A stretch of DNA of 64,000 nt from Zeugodacus cucurbitae (taxonomy: Eukaryota; Arthropoda; Insecta; Diptera; Tephritidae), in assembly GCF_028554725.1 (NCBI RefSeq), contig NC_071671.1, positions 18,723,501 through 18,787,500 of the forward strand, read 5' to 3'. Both the position numbers and the translations under genes were made by a program. The notes under the pieces were generated by a model, which searched no databases, was not told where the DNA came from, and saw only the letters and a list, made by a program, of their open reading frames with translations. This document shows, piece after piece, positions 25,464 to 37,400 of the stretch. The stretch's first letter is position 1. Every line of letters begins with the position of its first letter.

Positions 25464-26355
25464 CGTATATAAATTTAGTTAAAAAAAAAATTTAATTAAA
25501 ATAACTAAAAGATGTAAAAGTAAAAATATATGAAAAATAAAAACAAATATTTAAAAAATTACAATTAAAAAACAAAGAAAAGCATGTATGTTCAAAAAGT
25601 GAAATTAAAATAACTATAAAAATATATATATAAATATAAAAAAGGATCAGAAGATTATATAACAAATTTTAATCCTTTAAATTAAAATAACTTCGAATGA
25701 ATTTTACCTTAATATATTAATCAGACCAACGACAGTCACAGACAGACTGCGGATTTACTCGTAGGGTGTTCTAAAAATATATTTTCAAAAATTTATTTTG
25801 AAATAGTAAACTGTAAACGATTCAAAATTTCAATTATATTCCTAACATAAAATAAATTTCTGTACAATCCATCAAATGTTTGGAGACAAAATGAAGAAGT
25901 TACACCTAAAATCCGGCAGTAGATTTGAAACTAATTAAAATATATAAATATTTTGTTCACACAGTATTCTGAACAGTAAAAAATACATTTATGACTAAAG
26001 TCTCTTGGTTGACCGATCTGATTTTCTCTTCTTTTATAACTTGAAAAGTTTTAATCTAATTCGTATCAAATCAGATCGCTGAGTCTTATTTTACGTCGTT
26101 ATCAAATATGTTTGGTATAATAATTTCTCGGTTGTCTCAAGAATCACCCCAAGGTTTTGAGTCTTACTATATCAAAAACTAAGAGTCACTTTCAGAGTGC
26201 GTCAGAAGAGGGTTTCACAAATTTAGCACTTCTTAGTTCATTCTACTATTTTGAAAGTATTTCTAGATTAGATTTAAAATGGCGGTCATTAATCATTAAT
26301 AGATCGTATGGTAATTAAAGGGATATCTTAAATGACGTTATTTTTATATTAAAAA
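25464..26355. other. intergenic, AT-rich, nothing recognised
   Basis: A run of A/T low complexity to about 25700, then ordinary AT-rich sequence without ORFs or repeats that can be identified. Confidence 0.4.
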
Positions 26356-27949
26356 CAAGCAGACCCAGCCACACGTTTTGTGGCTAAATTAGTAAATCTT
26401 TCAAGGCAGAGAAAAAATTCTTACGCATAAAGACGAAAACGTTATAGCCGATAAATTTTAAAATGATTGGTAGACATTATTGTAGATCTGTGTTAAGCGT
26501 TGAAGAAAGTAACAAATGACCAAATTTCATAGTTGGCTTTATCATCGCTTTGGTGACGATATTGATTATCTTCTTCACAGAATTTATGTTACCCAGCATG
26601 ATGACAACTCACACTACTTTTAATTGCAAGTGAGTAGGGATAGTCCAGCAATTTAAAATAGTCTGTGGGATAATTGAATACGTCATCCCGGTTTGTAGCT
26701 GTGCCAACTCTCCTTTAACGAAATTCTAAATTGTCGCATTAAGATCAAAGTGATCCTTGTTTTTTTACCACCAATATATGTCATTCAATCAGCCATTTAT
26801 GTTTATTATATTATGGTTTCATGTCAGGAAAAACACGATGAATAAGCTCCTCTTTCGAGGCCATGAAGTGACAGAAACCCGTTAAAAATGTTATTAATCC
26901 ATCGAGGTGGCAACTGCGTCGCTACCATTTTAAATTATTTCTACAATCGCAGTATGATATTGTTGGAAAAATACTCGTATGTTATTTGTTAATTGGCGAT
27001 TCTTTATGTGTCACCACAAATTATATGATTTTAGGCATGCGATTAACCCGTCAATAACATATGATCCAGGAATAATTGGAAGAGTCTGGCGTAAATCACC
27101 TGCTAACAGAATCATGGCTCCACCAAAAACGTTTATCGACAATCAAGATATTTTAAAGTCCTGTGCAGTACTTCCAGCGACTTCTTGAATATTTGGAAAA
27201 TCTTCTTTAAAGCGCTATTTTTGGCGGTTTTGCCGACTGGTGTTTCGTTCATTTGCAATTTAGGAGTAATTTCTAGGCCGAATTGCCGTTTGTCTGCAAA
27301 CTAACAGGTGCCAAGTTACCCCTATTCCCATTATAACTGGGCGTTGAAAATGAGTGAAATCGGTTCAGGAATTACCTCAACCCTCATGTACTATATATGC
27401 TGATTTTCGTTATTCTATTGGACTTTATTTCAAATTGTGTGTAATAAAATTACATCAATAAATTGCGAGAGTTTAAAATGTTCGGTTGCCTTTCCCTACT
27501 TGTTACAAATTGTTTTGGGCTATCGACACAGCCTTATACAATTGAACAATGATAAAAATATTTTACCAAAGCAACAATGACAACTTTCAAAATATTATTA
27601 TTTTTTGTTTTGTTTTTTTTTTTTATAATTTTGTTGTCAATTCAAATAAGGATTCAAATTTCTAATCCTTCCCTGGCCTTCCATAAATATTTCAAAACTA
27701 AAATTAGCCAGATCGGTTTGGCCCTTCCCGACTTTTTTCGAGACTAACGACACAAATTGTTTGTATGGGTGATTAGAAAATTGTGGATTTAAGACTTTTT
27801 CACGCAATTTTTCTTATTTTTCTCTCCGTAAGAACCATCCCGGTACCTCTAAAAACATTCTAAACAAAGAATTTGCGAAATCGGTTCAGTGGTTCTCGAG
27901 TTATGCGCTTAGCAACACATTTTGCGATTCATTTTTATATTATAGAAGA
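26356..27949 (-). mobile_element. decayed Helitron with helicase remnant, both ends visible
   Basis: Read on the minus strand. The 5' end is TC at 27949-27948 next to an A, followed by TTCTATAATATAAAAATGAA and ACCACTGAACCGATTTC, typical of insect Helitron starts. The 3' end has a hairpin AGCCAC...GTGGCT (26367-26385) followed by GGGTCTG and CTTG (26359-26356, for CTRR), then T. The middle carries PIF1/Helitron helicase remnants: ILLAGDLRQTLPIIPG (about 27050-27110), then ITFLTGFCHFMASKEELI (about 26850-26900) and NYPTDYFKLLDYP (about 26640). Many stops show it is dead. A hairpin-repeat fragment (27330-27504) is inserted within it. Confidence 0.75.
27330..27504 (-). mobile_element. interspersed hairpin-end repeat, copy C (fragment inside the Helitron)
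   Basis: Minus strand: ACAAGTAGGGAAAGGCAACC then GAACATTTTAAACTCTCGCAA, TTATTGATGTAATTTTAT, GTCCAATAGAATAAC and GAGGTAATTCCTGAACCG. These match the first 170 bp of the copy at 57323. It is truncated at its inner end. Confidence 0.6.
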
Positions 27950-29041
27950 TATGATTTTCTTCACATGCTCCTTTGTGTTATGCTAAATCTGAACAATGTT
28001 AAATGAAGTACCCGTATACATATATTCCTTACCATGTTTCGACCTAAGAATATCACTCTTGTTTTTTATAGTAATTGTTCTAAAAGGCATGGAAAGTATT
28101 CGATACTACACATTTATGCTTTTTGGTATATCCGCCTGTTCTAATCTAAGTGAGAATATTCCACACTTAATCGATCGATTATCAAAGCATAAATAACTCT
28201 TTTTTAGTGGGAAGGCCACTAGGTCGTGATTATTTGAGTATTTCAAAGTTCTCATCCAGGTGATACAAATTCCATATAAACTGGTCAGGATAAAGGTATT
28301 AAAACAAATGTCGAAGCAGTTTTTAAAAAACGAATTATAAATATTTTTTTTTATTTAAAGACAAATATTTGGAATACCTTAATAACAACTATTCGGCAAG
28401 AAATTCAATGTATAAATAATGAAACTCTTTGAAAAAAAATTTAAAATAATTTTGAGTTCAATTTTAAGTGCATCCTTGATATAAATATAACTTTTAATGC
28501 ACTTACTTAAATATTCTTTGCCAATGTAAAAGAGCACTTAATTTTATCATGGCTTTTATTGCGCGTAAATACTATAAAATTGCATATTAGTTTAGGTATA
28601 AAATTTATAAATACACAATTACGCCGATAATTAAACGCTTAAAATAATATTTGCTTGTTCAAATAATTTTAATGAAAAGAAATTTTACGAAAATGTCCAC
28701 TATAATTAATAGCAACAAGCAGAAATTTGCTTTAATTTATTAATTTGTGTCTAAAAATTTCAAAACCAAAATGTACTAATAAAAGCTTGATCAACTTCCG
28801 CGTAGCTAGATTATATGATTTCATATATATGCTCGCAGAGACATAACTAATTATATTTGCGTGAGATTTTAGCACAATTTTAAGTGAAATTTCTTGCGCA
28901 AAATTTTTACCTGTTGTCACTATTTTTCGAACGCTCGCCTAGAAATCCAACACTTAAATGCAATGCAGCATGTCTCCTTAGCAATTTAATCAAAATCAGC
29001 AGTGAATATGTGCAGACATGCTTCCAATATGCAGGTGCCTA
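27950..29041. other. intergenic, no gene recognised
   Basis: AT-rich sequence with only short chance ORFs. Confidence 0.4.
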
Positions 29042-29046
29042 CAGCG

Positions 29047-30468
29047 CACAGTGGGGCCGCTTCAAACAAGCCGCGGCAAAAAATAGAAGGAATCGAGGTA
29101 GGGCTTTGAAATTTGGCACACATCTCTTACATTGCCAAATTAGATGAAAAATAAAAATTGTTAAAATCCGCCTACAACTACGCCCACCTCCCATAGAACA
29201 TAACCAATAAATATTAAAAAATGGTCATATATTATTAATTATTTATTCAACAAGTAATTTTTTAACATCATCGTCCAATTCTAAAGTTTTATTTTTGGGA
29301 TTTGTTCTGAAACCATTAATAAAAGGATCCGATGAAGCTAAAAGCAAGTGCATTACATTTTGATTTGTAGAAATTTTCTCGCATTTTCTAGAATGATTAA
29401 GCCTATATTTCTTGTAATCTTTATTGCCAGCTTCTTGAGCCTCTTCTGATAGCATGCCCAATGTTAAAATAGAGGATGAAACAATTTTACTTTCATGCAT
29501 TAAAACTTTATGTACCGTCATTGGCATATAGTAAAATTCATAAAGGCTGACATATAACCTCGCAGTTTTCATGCAATAAATTTCAAATTTTTGAGGATCT
29601 ATTGCTGCTTGACTATTGATTGTATTTAATATTATTTTAAATCTATGTATCAGGTTTTCGTCAACGCCAACAATATCGGCAGTTTTAGCAGAATTCTCAA
29701 AAAATCTTCGTGAGGTATTGCCATCATTTGTCGTACCCAGTCCCTGCTTCACTACATCAACATTTATTCCCAAGGAGATAGTTCAAATAATATAATGCAT
29801 CTAAACTAGTATTTTGTTGTTGTTGTATACGAGGGCAACTCCAAAAAATAACAACAAAGCAACAAACCGAACAATCAAAAAAACAAACAAAACAACGAAG
29901 CAGGCAAAAAAAACAAAGCAACGAATCAAGCAAACAAACAACGCAGTTGCAGTTGCAGTAGATTAAAATGCTAATTACTCATGAATTGGCAGCTAATTGC
30001 AGCTGATTTTGTTTTTTCTATCGATTAAGGAGATTTTAAAGTTTATTTTCTGTAAGTACCTGCGCGCTCCTGCGCACAATAGTTATATTCTGTTGAAGTT
30101 GTGAAATATATGATTTTTTTGGACCATGAAAAAACATCATATTAAAAAAAATCTTGAAAAAGAAAGTATACATTTGATGATGTAAATCACATCTATAACA
30201 TTGGTTTTAATAAATAAAAACTTTACAATTGATATTTTATGGTTAACTTTTGAGTTTTAACCTTTACAATATTCATCACATTTTTCTGAGTAACTTTGCG
30301 TTGATACTTTGTTGGACTTTGAAGCTCTCCCAACAAAAAACCATTGAATATATCTAGCCCAAGTATTCGGATAATGTTATTTGATTAGTTCTTAGCTTAA
30401 ATTGAAAAGATGGTACAAACTTGGAATGATAAAAAAAAATCCTTTTTTTTCGCTTTGGCACCACTGTG
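29047..30468 (-). mobile_element. Transib DNA transposon, internally shortened, with RSS-like ends
   Basis: The left end CACAGTGGGGCC at 29047 and the right end GGCACCACTGTG at 30457-30468 are inverted, with matching CACAGTGG, GCC and further scattered bases. Both are flanked by CAGCG (29042-29046 and 30469-30473), a GC-rich 5-bp duplication. CACWRTG ends and GC-rich 5-bp duplications define the Transib superfamily, the relatives of RAG1. The single ORF inside (29243-29773, minus) is RAG1-like. Transibs are commonly about 3 kb, so more than half has been lost, including the first catalytic residues. The stretch 29774-30400 is CAA-rich and AT-rich with no ORF. Confidence 0.85.
29243..29773 (-). 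pseudogene. Transib transposase C-terminal fragment (RAG1-like catalytic end)
   Basis: A 176-residue open frame ending LDDDVKKLLVE, with the stop inside an AATAAA. NDGNTSRRFFEN (residues about 16-27) corresponds to the GN.AR region of RAG1/Transib, and LSEEAQEAGNKDYKKYR (about 109-125) to the RAG1 SEGNESGN segment that holds the third catalytic acid (E962 in mouse RAG1). HSRKCEK and LLASSDPF follow, as in Transib proteins. The frame is closed upstream by a stop, and the listed start is a TTG, so this is an N-truncated piece rather than a gene. It lacks the two catalytic aspartates and so cannot act alone. The open frame without internal stops suggests recent loss. Identification is by remembered family pattern. 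Confidence 0.8.
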
Positions 30469-30479
30469 CAGCGCACATA

Positions 30480-31412
30480 ACGGGTGATTTTTTTGAGGTT
30501 AGGATTTTCATGCATTAGTATTTGACAGATCACGTGGGATTTCAGACATGGTGTCAAAGAGAAAGATGCTCAGTATGCTTTGACATTTCATCATGAATAG
30601 ATTTACTAACGAGCAACGCTTGCAAATCATTGAATTTTATTACCAAAATCAGTGTTCGGTGTTCCGCTTTTTTATCGACAAATTTTGTTCAGCGATGAGG
30701 CTCATTTCTGGTTGAATGGCTACGTAAATAAGCAAAATTGCCGCATTTGGGGTGAAGAGCAACCAGAAGCCGTTCAAGAACTGCCCATGCATCCCGAAAA
30801 ATGCACTGTTTGGTGTGGTTTGTACGCTGGTGGAATCATTGGACCGTATTTTTTCAAAGATGCTGTTGGACGCAACGTTACGGTGAATGGCGATCGCTAT
30901 CGTTCGATGCTAACAAACTTTTTGTTGCCAAAAATGGAAGAACTGAACTTGGTTGACATGTGGTTTCAACAAGATGGCGCTACATGCCACACAGCTCGCG
31001 ATTCTATGGCCATTTTGAGGGAAAACTTCGGAGAACAATTCATCTCAAGAAATGGACCCGTAAGTTGGCCACCAAGATCATGCGATTTAACGCCTTTAGA
31101 CTATTTTTTGTGGGGCTACGTCAAGTCTAAAGTCTACAGAAATAAGCCAGCAACTATTCCAGCTTTGGAAGACAACATTTCCGAAGAAATTCGGGCTATT
31201 CCGGCCGAAATGCTCGAAAAAGTTGCCCAAAATTGGACTTTCCGAATGGACCACCTAAGACGCAGCCGCGGTCAACATTTAAATGAAATTATCTTCAAAA
31301 AGTAAATGTCATGAACCAATCTAACGTTTCAAATAAAGAACCGATGAGATTTTGCAAATTTTATGCGTTTTTTTTTTTTAAAAAGTTATCAAGCTCTTAA
31401 AAAATCACCCTT
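30480..31412 (+). mobile_element. DD41D (rosa-type) mariner, internally deleted, 933 bp
   Basis: Starts ACGGGTGATTTTTTTGAGG after TA (30478-30479) and ends with the inverse of AAGGGTGATTTTTTAAGAG before TA (31413-31414). The transposase starts at ATG 30593 (MNRFTNEQRLQIIEFYYQNQ). After about 20 codons a deletion joins it out of frame to the catalytic half near 30655. It sits six bases to the right of the Transib duplication at 30469-30473. Confidence 0.85.
30652..31305 (+). pseudogene. mariner DD41D transposase, catalytic half
   Basis: The frame to the stop after 31302 holds the DDE domain: ILFSDEAHFWLNG (first D), MWFQQDGATCHTAR (second D) and CDLTPLDYFLWG (third D). There are 41 residues between the second D and the D of PLDYFLWG, the spacing of the rosa subfamily first described from a tephritid. 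The helix-turn-helix half is missing because of the deletion at about 30650, so the protein could not bind its ends. All three catalytic aspartates remain and there is no internal stop. The terminal KSKVYRNKP and RMDHLRRSRGQH blocks are typical of the family. Confidence 0.88.
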
Positions 31413-31414
31413 TA

Positions 31415-34400
31415 CAATGAATGTGTAAGGCCTACACGGCGTATGAGTGATCTCACAACATTTACGCATTTACTCGCATTTGCGTTGTTGCTGTAAACAT
31501 GCTGCACTACTTTTGCATAAATACGCAAAAAATATGTATGCATGTTGTGTGCGTATATAGATATTTTTGTTATAATTTGATTTCTGCATCATTTTGCATA
31601 TTGCCACCGTGTGTCGTTTATCTTTTTGATGTTCTTACGCTTTGTACGACGGCTTTTACAAGAGTTGAGGCGTGTCGCCGCGCATTTGTATCGCATCGTT
31701 TCGTATCGCATGACATATCTGCGACAAGCAAATGCTTTAGACTAATATAATAACGGTGTAAGTATGTAAATATATATTCTGAAAACTCATACTCGTTGTA
31801 CAATGAGTTAGGCGTTGCTATTTATACTATAAGTAGGCGATGATGCAGCAGCATTGCTGGCAGCAGGTGAATGACAGATTTTTATCAATTTTTCTTGGAT
31901 GGTGTTGTTGTTGTTGCTGTCACAATGGGGGCAGACAATATTCAAATGCAGGTATGCATGTATAAATATACATATGTATATATTATAAGTATATGGTTTA
32001 AGAAATGGTTTGTTTATGCCAATAAATTCGGTAGACGTTGAGTTTTGCAAAGGTGCAAATTTTTATAGATATTTTCATTGAGGGAATTGTGTTGATTGTG
32101 CATATGTCATGCTATAATTTTATGTGTGCATGTAGTAGATTTATAGCAATTTAGAACAAATATATATCATAATTAAGTAATAAATGTACAATAAAAGATA
32201 TAAGAAATTATATGAAAATAAAAAATAAAATAAAAAATTAAACAATATTTCTATATAAACCAATAATGAAGTTAAATAAATAAAAAAATTATATTATATT
32301 ATGTATATAAATTATTTATATAAAATTAATGGGCTAATTAGTAAATAAAAATATACGTAAATAAAAATATAGTAAATAAAAAAAATAAAAATATAAAAAT
32401 ATATAAAAACCGAAAAAGTAGGAAAACCTAATTAATAATAAATATTATATAATAATGAATAATAATATATAACTAATTTTTATAATAAATTTATAACTTC
32501 AGTAAAAAATTTGAGCCATTTTTGAACTAATTTCTGTTTGGTAGACAAAAAATGTTTGGTTAACCTATCAGACCCCTTCAGCTTAGATAGGTAAAAATGA
32601 GGTACTTACAACTCTGTTAGATGTTTAGTTGGATTCGTTTCCGAGTGGTTGCAGCATCGAAAATTTAACATCAAAAATATTTTTTATTATTTTTTTTAGC
32701 TTTTCTTCGATCAGATAGAGTCACACACTTAACGGTAACAACAAGTTTTCCAAGCATCCTTAGTATTTTTCAATAATAAAATTCTAACAATTCATATATT
32801 ATTTGGAGGATAATATATCCGATAGAGTCTCCCGGTTCCCCATAGTGCCTTTAAGATCTATATAGATAGGCTTCAAAGTCTACATACATATCTTTGGACC
32901 AAGGCACGTAGTATAAATATTACATACCCCCAAAAGCCTTCCATCAACATTTATCGAGCTTAAGCCAAATAAGCTTATTCCAAAAGAAGTCGCTGAAGAT
33001 TCGATCGACCATCTACTCATATTTGTCTTGAATGCTTTAATATTAGTTGACTATAGGATGATCCTAGAAACTTTAAGCGCCGACTGAATAGCGGATAGAA
33101 TTTTAAAGAGCTTTTGCAGATCTTGGATGTAGTTCTGACAAAATGTGAAGAGATACGAGCACCATTAAAAAGAAACTCCGTCTCAGTCAGGTACTTAATG
33201 TACTCGGCTAAGCAACCAAAACGTATCGTAAAACGAAAAGTCAATTCTAGGGTCTTTGTAGAAACTTAAAGTGGCTTTGAAACATTATAAAGGAAAGGAT
33301 GTTTAGGATACCAGGAATTTTTCATTATTTCGGGAATAAGCTATATAAAAGGACTATAAATAATGTAAAGGCTATTTGAGAGATCTAAAGCATAATCTCG
33401 CGCCAGTATAGTCCAATATACTGAGTTTTTTATAACAAATTCTATCGAATATCTACATATTGACATCGGATCTTTTTTAAACACCCTTAGAACACGAAGT
33501 TCAAAAATTCTAGTCTATGAACGCTCTGGTTAAAGTCTTAAAAGCTTTATTTTAAGTTATCAATTTGTTACATCATTTTAGAAAAGTGAAATCGGTATAG
33601 TTTACAAATATGATTGAGTTTAACTAGTTATGAAGAGTGCAAACCACACTATGTAGTCTTGAGAAATCAAAAAAAAATAACTCAAATTATATTATAGATT
33701 ATATATTATATATAGATTATAGTGGATTATAGTGATTCGAGTTAGGGAATTTCAACTGTATATCTGAGCATACCCTCGAATCATCTCTCAAATTTCAAAC
33801 GGTATTTTTCATTCCTCTTCTTCTTCTTTAAAGACTCTATAATATGCTTTGAAGTGCCACAATAAAATAAATGTAGAATAAACGATTTTGTTTTCTTTTC
33901 GTGTATTTCGCTATAATTTCGATTGCGAATTCCCAAAAGCTATTTGATGACGAACTTTCTTTATGTTCACATGCAATTTTTAGTATCAATCAACAACTGT
34001 TTTCCTTCAAATTTTATTACGTCAAACACTTGCGCTGACTTGAACGCGCGCAGACGATCGCATCAAATCACAGCGCATTACAACACGAACGCAATTGGAT
34101 CACAACAAATCGTGGCAATAATAAAACCAACAAATATTGGCCAGCAATAACAAAAAAAAAAAAATAGATACATGTAGCATGTCGACTGGTGGTAATCGAT
34201 CGGTATTGGGATCGGAACTTTTTTTCGTACACTATGAAATTTAGAAGTTTATACGAATTCAACGAAGAGTGTAATTAAGTTCGATTGCCGGCCGAGCTTT
34301 ATAAACAAAATATTTCGTATGAAAAGTAAAAAATTATAATGAATTTTCTTTTTTCTAAACTTCAACTAAATACATAAACTCGTACATATGACGAGCCGTC

Positions 34401-37400
34401 TAATATTGCCTACAAGTCGCCGATTGTCGGCTTGCGTAGGTTCTATTTTCATGTGAAATTGAAATTGTATAAAGCAAGACGCTGAAAAGTGCAAAGAAAG
34501 AAAAACTTTGCGTTGGTATTTTCATTACAGATACACATGAAACTGAAAACAGATCCAAGAATATCTCAAATCACAAACAAATACAGCCACACGGCAAGTG
34601 TGTGCGCACAACAATAACAACAAACGGAAGAGCTCTGGCTATCTTGTACTCGTAGTATACTAGACCGATATGTGTTTATGTACACGTATTATAGAAAATG
34701 CGTAAACGTAATGAGAAACCAGAGCAGAAAGTTTAGTGTGTTGTTGCCGAGTGCATGTGTGTATATCTCATAAATTTATAGATATTTATTTATAAAAAAT
34801 GTTTGGACTGTATGAATGCTTATGGAATTTAATATCAACAATATGAGGCCCATATAAACCAACAATATTATTTTTTATTAAAAATTTAAAAAATAATGAA
34901 AAAACAAATTCCAAAAAATTTTGAAATTAAAAATTAATTCAGAGTTGGTTTTCATTCAGAACCTTTTTTTATAATTCCAAAAAGATTGTTTGTTTTTTAA
35001 TTTCAGAAAGATTTTTTTTTCAAATTTAGAAATTTTTTTTTTTACAAATTCGGAATTAATTTTTTTTTAATTTAGAAAAAAAAATTCGGATCATCGTAAA
35101 ATTCCAATTGTTATTATTTTGGTTATAGCAGTAGAAAACATTCCCCTAACGTATTGGCCATGCACGCCCGACTACCTTGGGAACTTCAAGAAATCTTTTC
35201 CGGGTTGACATTTCTTCACCATCTAAATTCAGGTTCCTTCTGATTAAAAATACCCCAATGCCGTGAATGCAATGAAAGTGTTTTAAGATGCTCATCGGTA
35301 TCTGATCAGTGCATAAAAAGAAAAAGACTAGGTCTTCGAAAGGATTTTAAAGATGAAGAACCACTCAAGATCATAAACATAATACCCAATACGATTTTCT
35401 TGGGATAAGTTGGACGGAATAATAAAAAAACAGTTTCAATATAATGATTAACCATTAAATACACATAAACAATTTTTTTCATTAAGAATGTTTTGGTAAA
35501 GGTTTTTCAGGATAGATCTCGACAATTTCTCAATTAAATAAATACAGAATGCTAATGTATTTATGTGGACTTCATTGTAGTGAATATTGTAAATTGTTTG
35601 ACACATTAATCCGGACACTTACAGCATCTCAAAGAACTCAGAACATAGACCAATAACCTCAAATATAAATGTAATCTAAGAAAAATACTCAGGATCTCTT
35701 ATTTTCTTCTTTTTATAGATATTTATTTTATAATATTTCCGACATTCTCAAAATTCAACACACTTTTCGTCATTTCTTTCACAAAACACTTTCTCTTTCA
35801 AATGCCACATTCTTCTATTAGTCCGATTCTCAACGCGCAAAAGTCAAAGTATCAAATTTTTTCATAAGCTAATGGAAATAAACACTTTTCATGTATACGT
35901 ATGGTAGATACATTTGTATGTCTCTATGTATATTGATGCGATAAAATGTAAATAAAAATAACAGCCAATATAATGAGAATGGGATCGTGCAGCAGAGAGA
36001 TCACTGAAAGTAAATACGATCTGATGATTTCTGCTTTTACACGAACGTTGTTTGACGCTACGATCTGTATTGCGTGGTGACCCCACAGAGCAACGTAACA
36101 CCATGAGTTTGGTGTAAAATGAGGCAGTTGAGGAGAGTGACGTGCGACGTAGGTTGTGTAATTTTAGAATTCTTCTTAATATATGTATGTGTGGTTTTTG
36201 TATGAGTGGTTTATTTTCGAAAAAGTGTTTTGATTCAAGCGAATGTACGAGTAAGTGTATAAGAAATCAAAGAAAAATCAATTAAAAGAAAGCGAAAGCG
36301 AATCAAGTGTGAAAATGAGGGAGTGGAATAATGAAGAAGTGATAAATTTGGGTATTGTAGAACAGTTTTGTGTGAAATGATGATGATAGAAAAATGCCTT
36401 TATTGATTGATATTGATGAAAAAATAAATAATATTAAGAATAAAAAAATAATAATAATTAAAAAAAAAATAAAAATAAAATATTAAATAAATTTGTTAAA
36501 TTAGATAAAATTTTTAAGAATTTAAATAATAAAAAATTTATTGAAAAAAAATTTAAAAAAAATATTTAAAATACATAAATTAATTTAAAAAATGTACAAA
36601 AAAATAAATAAAAATTATTAGAAAATTTTTATAATTTACATTTTTAACAAACATTTAATTTATTTTGCGTTTTAATTTCGAAACAAATTTTCAACTTCAT
36701 AAAAATTAGTAATTTTTTATATATATTTTATTTGACTTTTTTTAGTATGATTTCCAATATACCAAAAATAATTATTCCATATTTTTTTTATACCTAAATA
36801 TACACATCTGCCTACAAACATTTTGTTTTATTACACAATTCTTCATATGAGTTTATTTGCTTTGGGTTGTGAAGAATCATACAAAATTTTCCAGCCCAAA
36901 AGAAAACTGCTTGCTTTGATAAAAATGAGTAGAAATAACTCAGCGTGTTGCCACTTTTAATGAGCTGCAAGCAAATTAATAACCCCAATTTATGGGCGGA
37001 AGTGAGTTTGCAATAAAGAACTTAATTTGATTATACTAATGGCAAGTTAAAAACCTTAATTAGTGGAAAATTTTCATAATTTCATTAATGGAACAGCATT
37101 TGTAATGGAAATTGTTTTTCGAAATACTAATTTAAAAAGTGTTGCGCAAGGATGTCTTATGACTTTGTACAACATGATTTTGAACACGTAAACAATTAGT
37201 TAAAGAATATACTGGGTTCGTAAGAGATTCAAAAATTCCATCAAAATTTTTAAAACGATAAATTCAATGTACATTTTGAAAAAAACTTTATTTTAGAAAA
37301 TTTTCAAAATAAAAAATGTTTGAAAATTAAAAATTTCGAAATTTAATAAATTTTTAAAAATTAGAAATTTTGAAAAAAAAAAATTATAAAATATTAGTTA

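Noticed and set aside
34275..34300. TTCGATTGCC resembling a tRNA T-loop
   Set aside because: No matching acceptor stem, anticodon arm or D arm could be folded around it.
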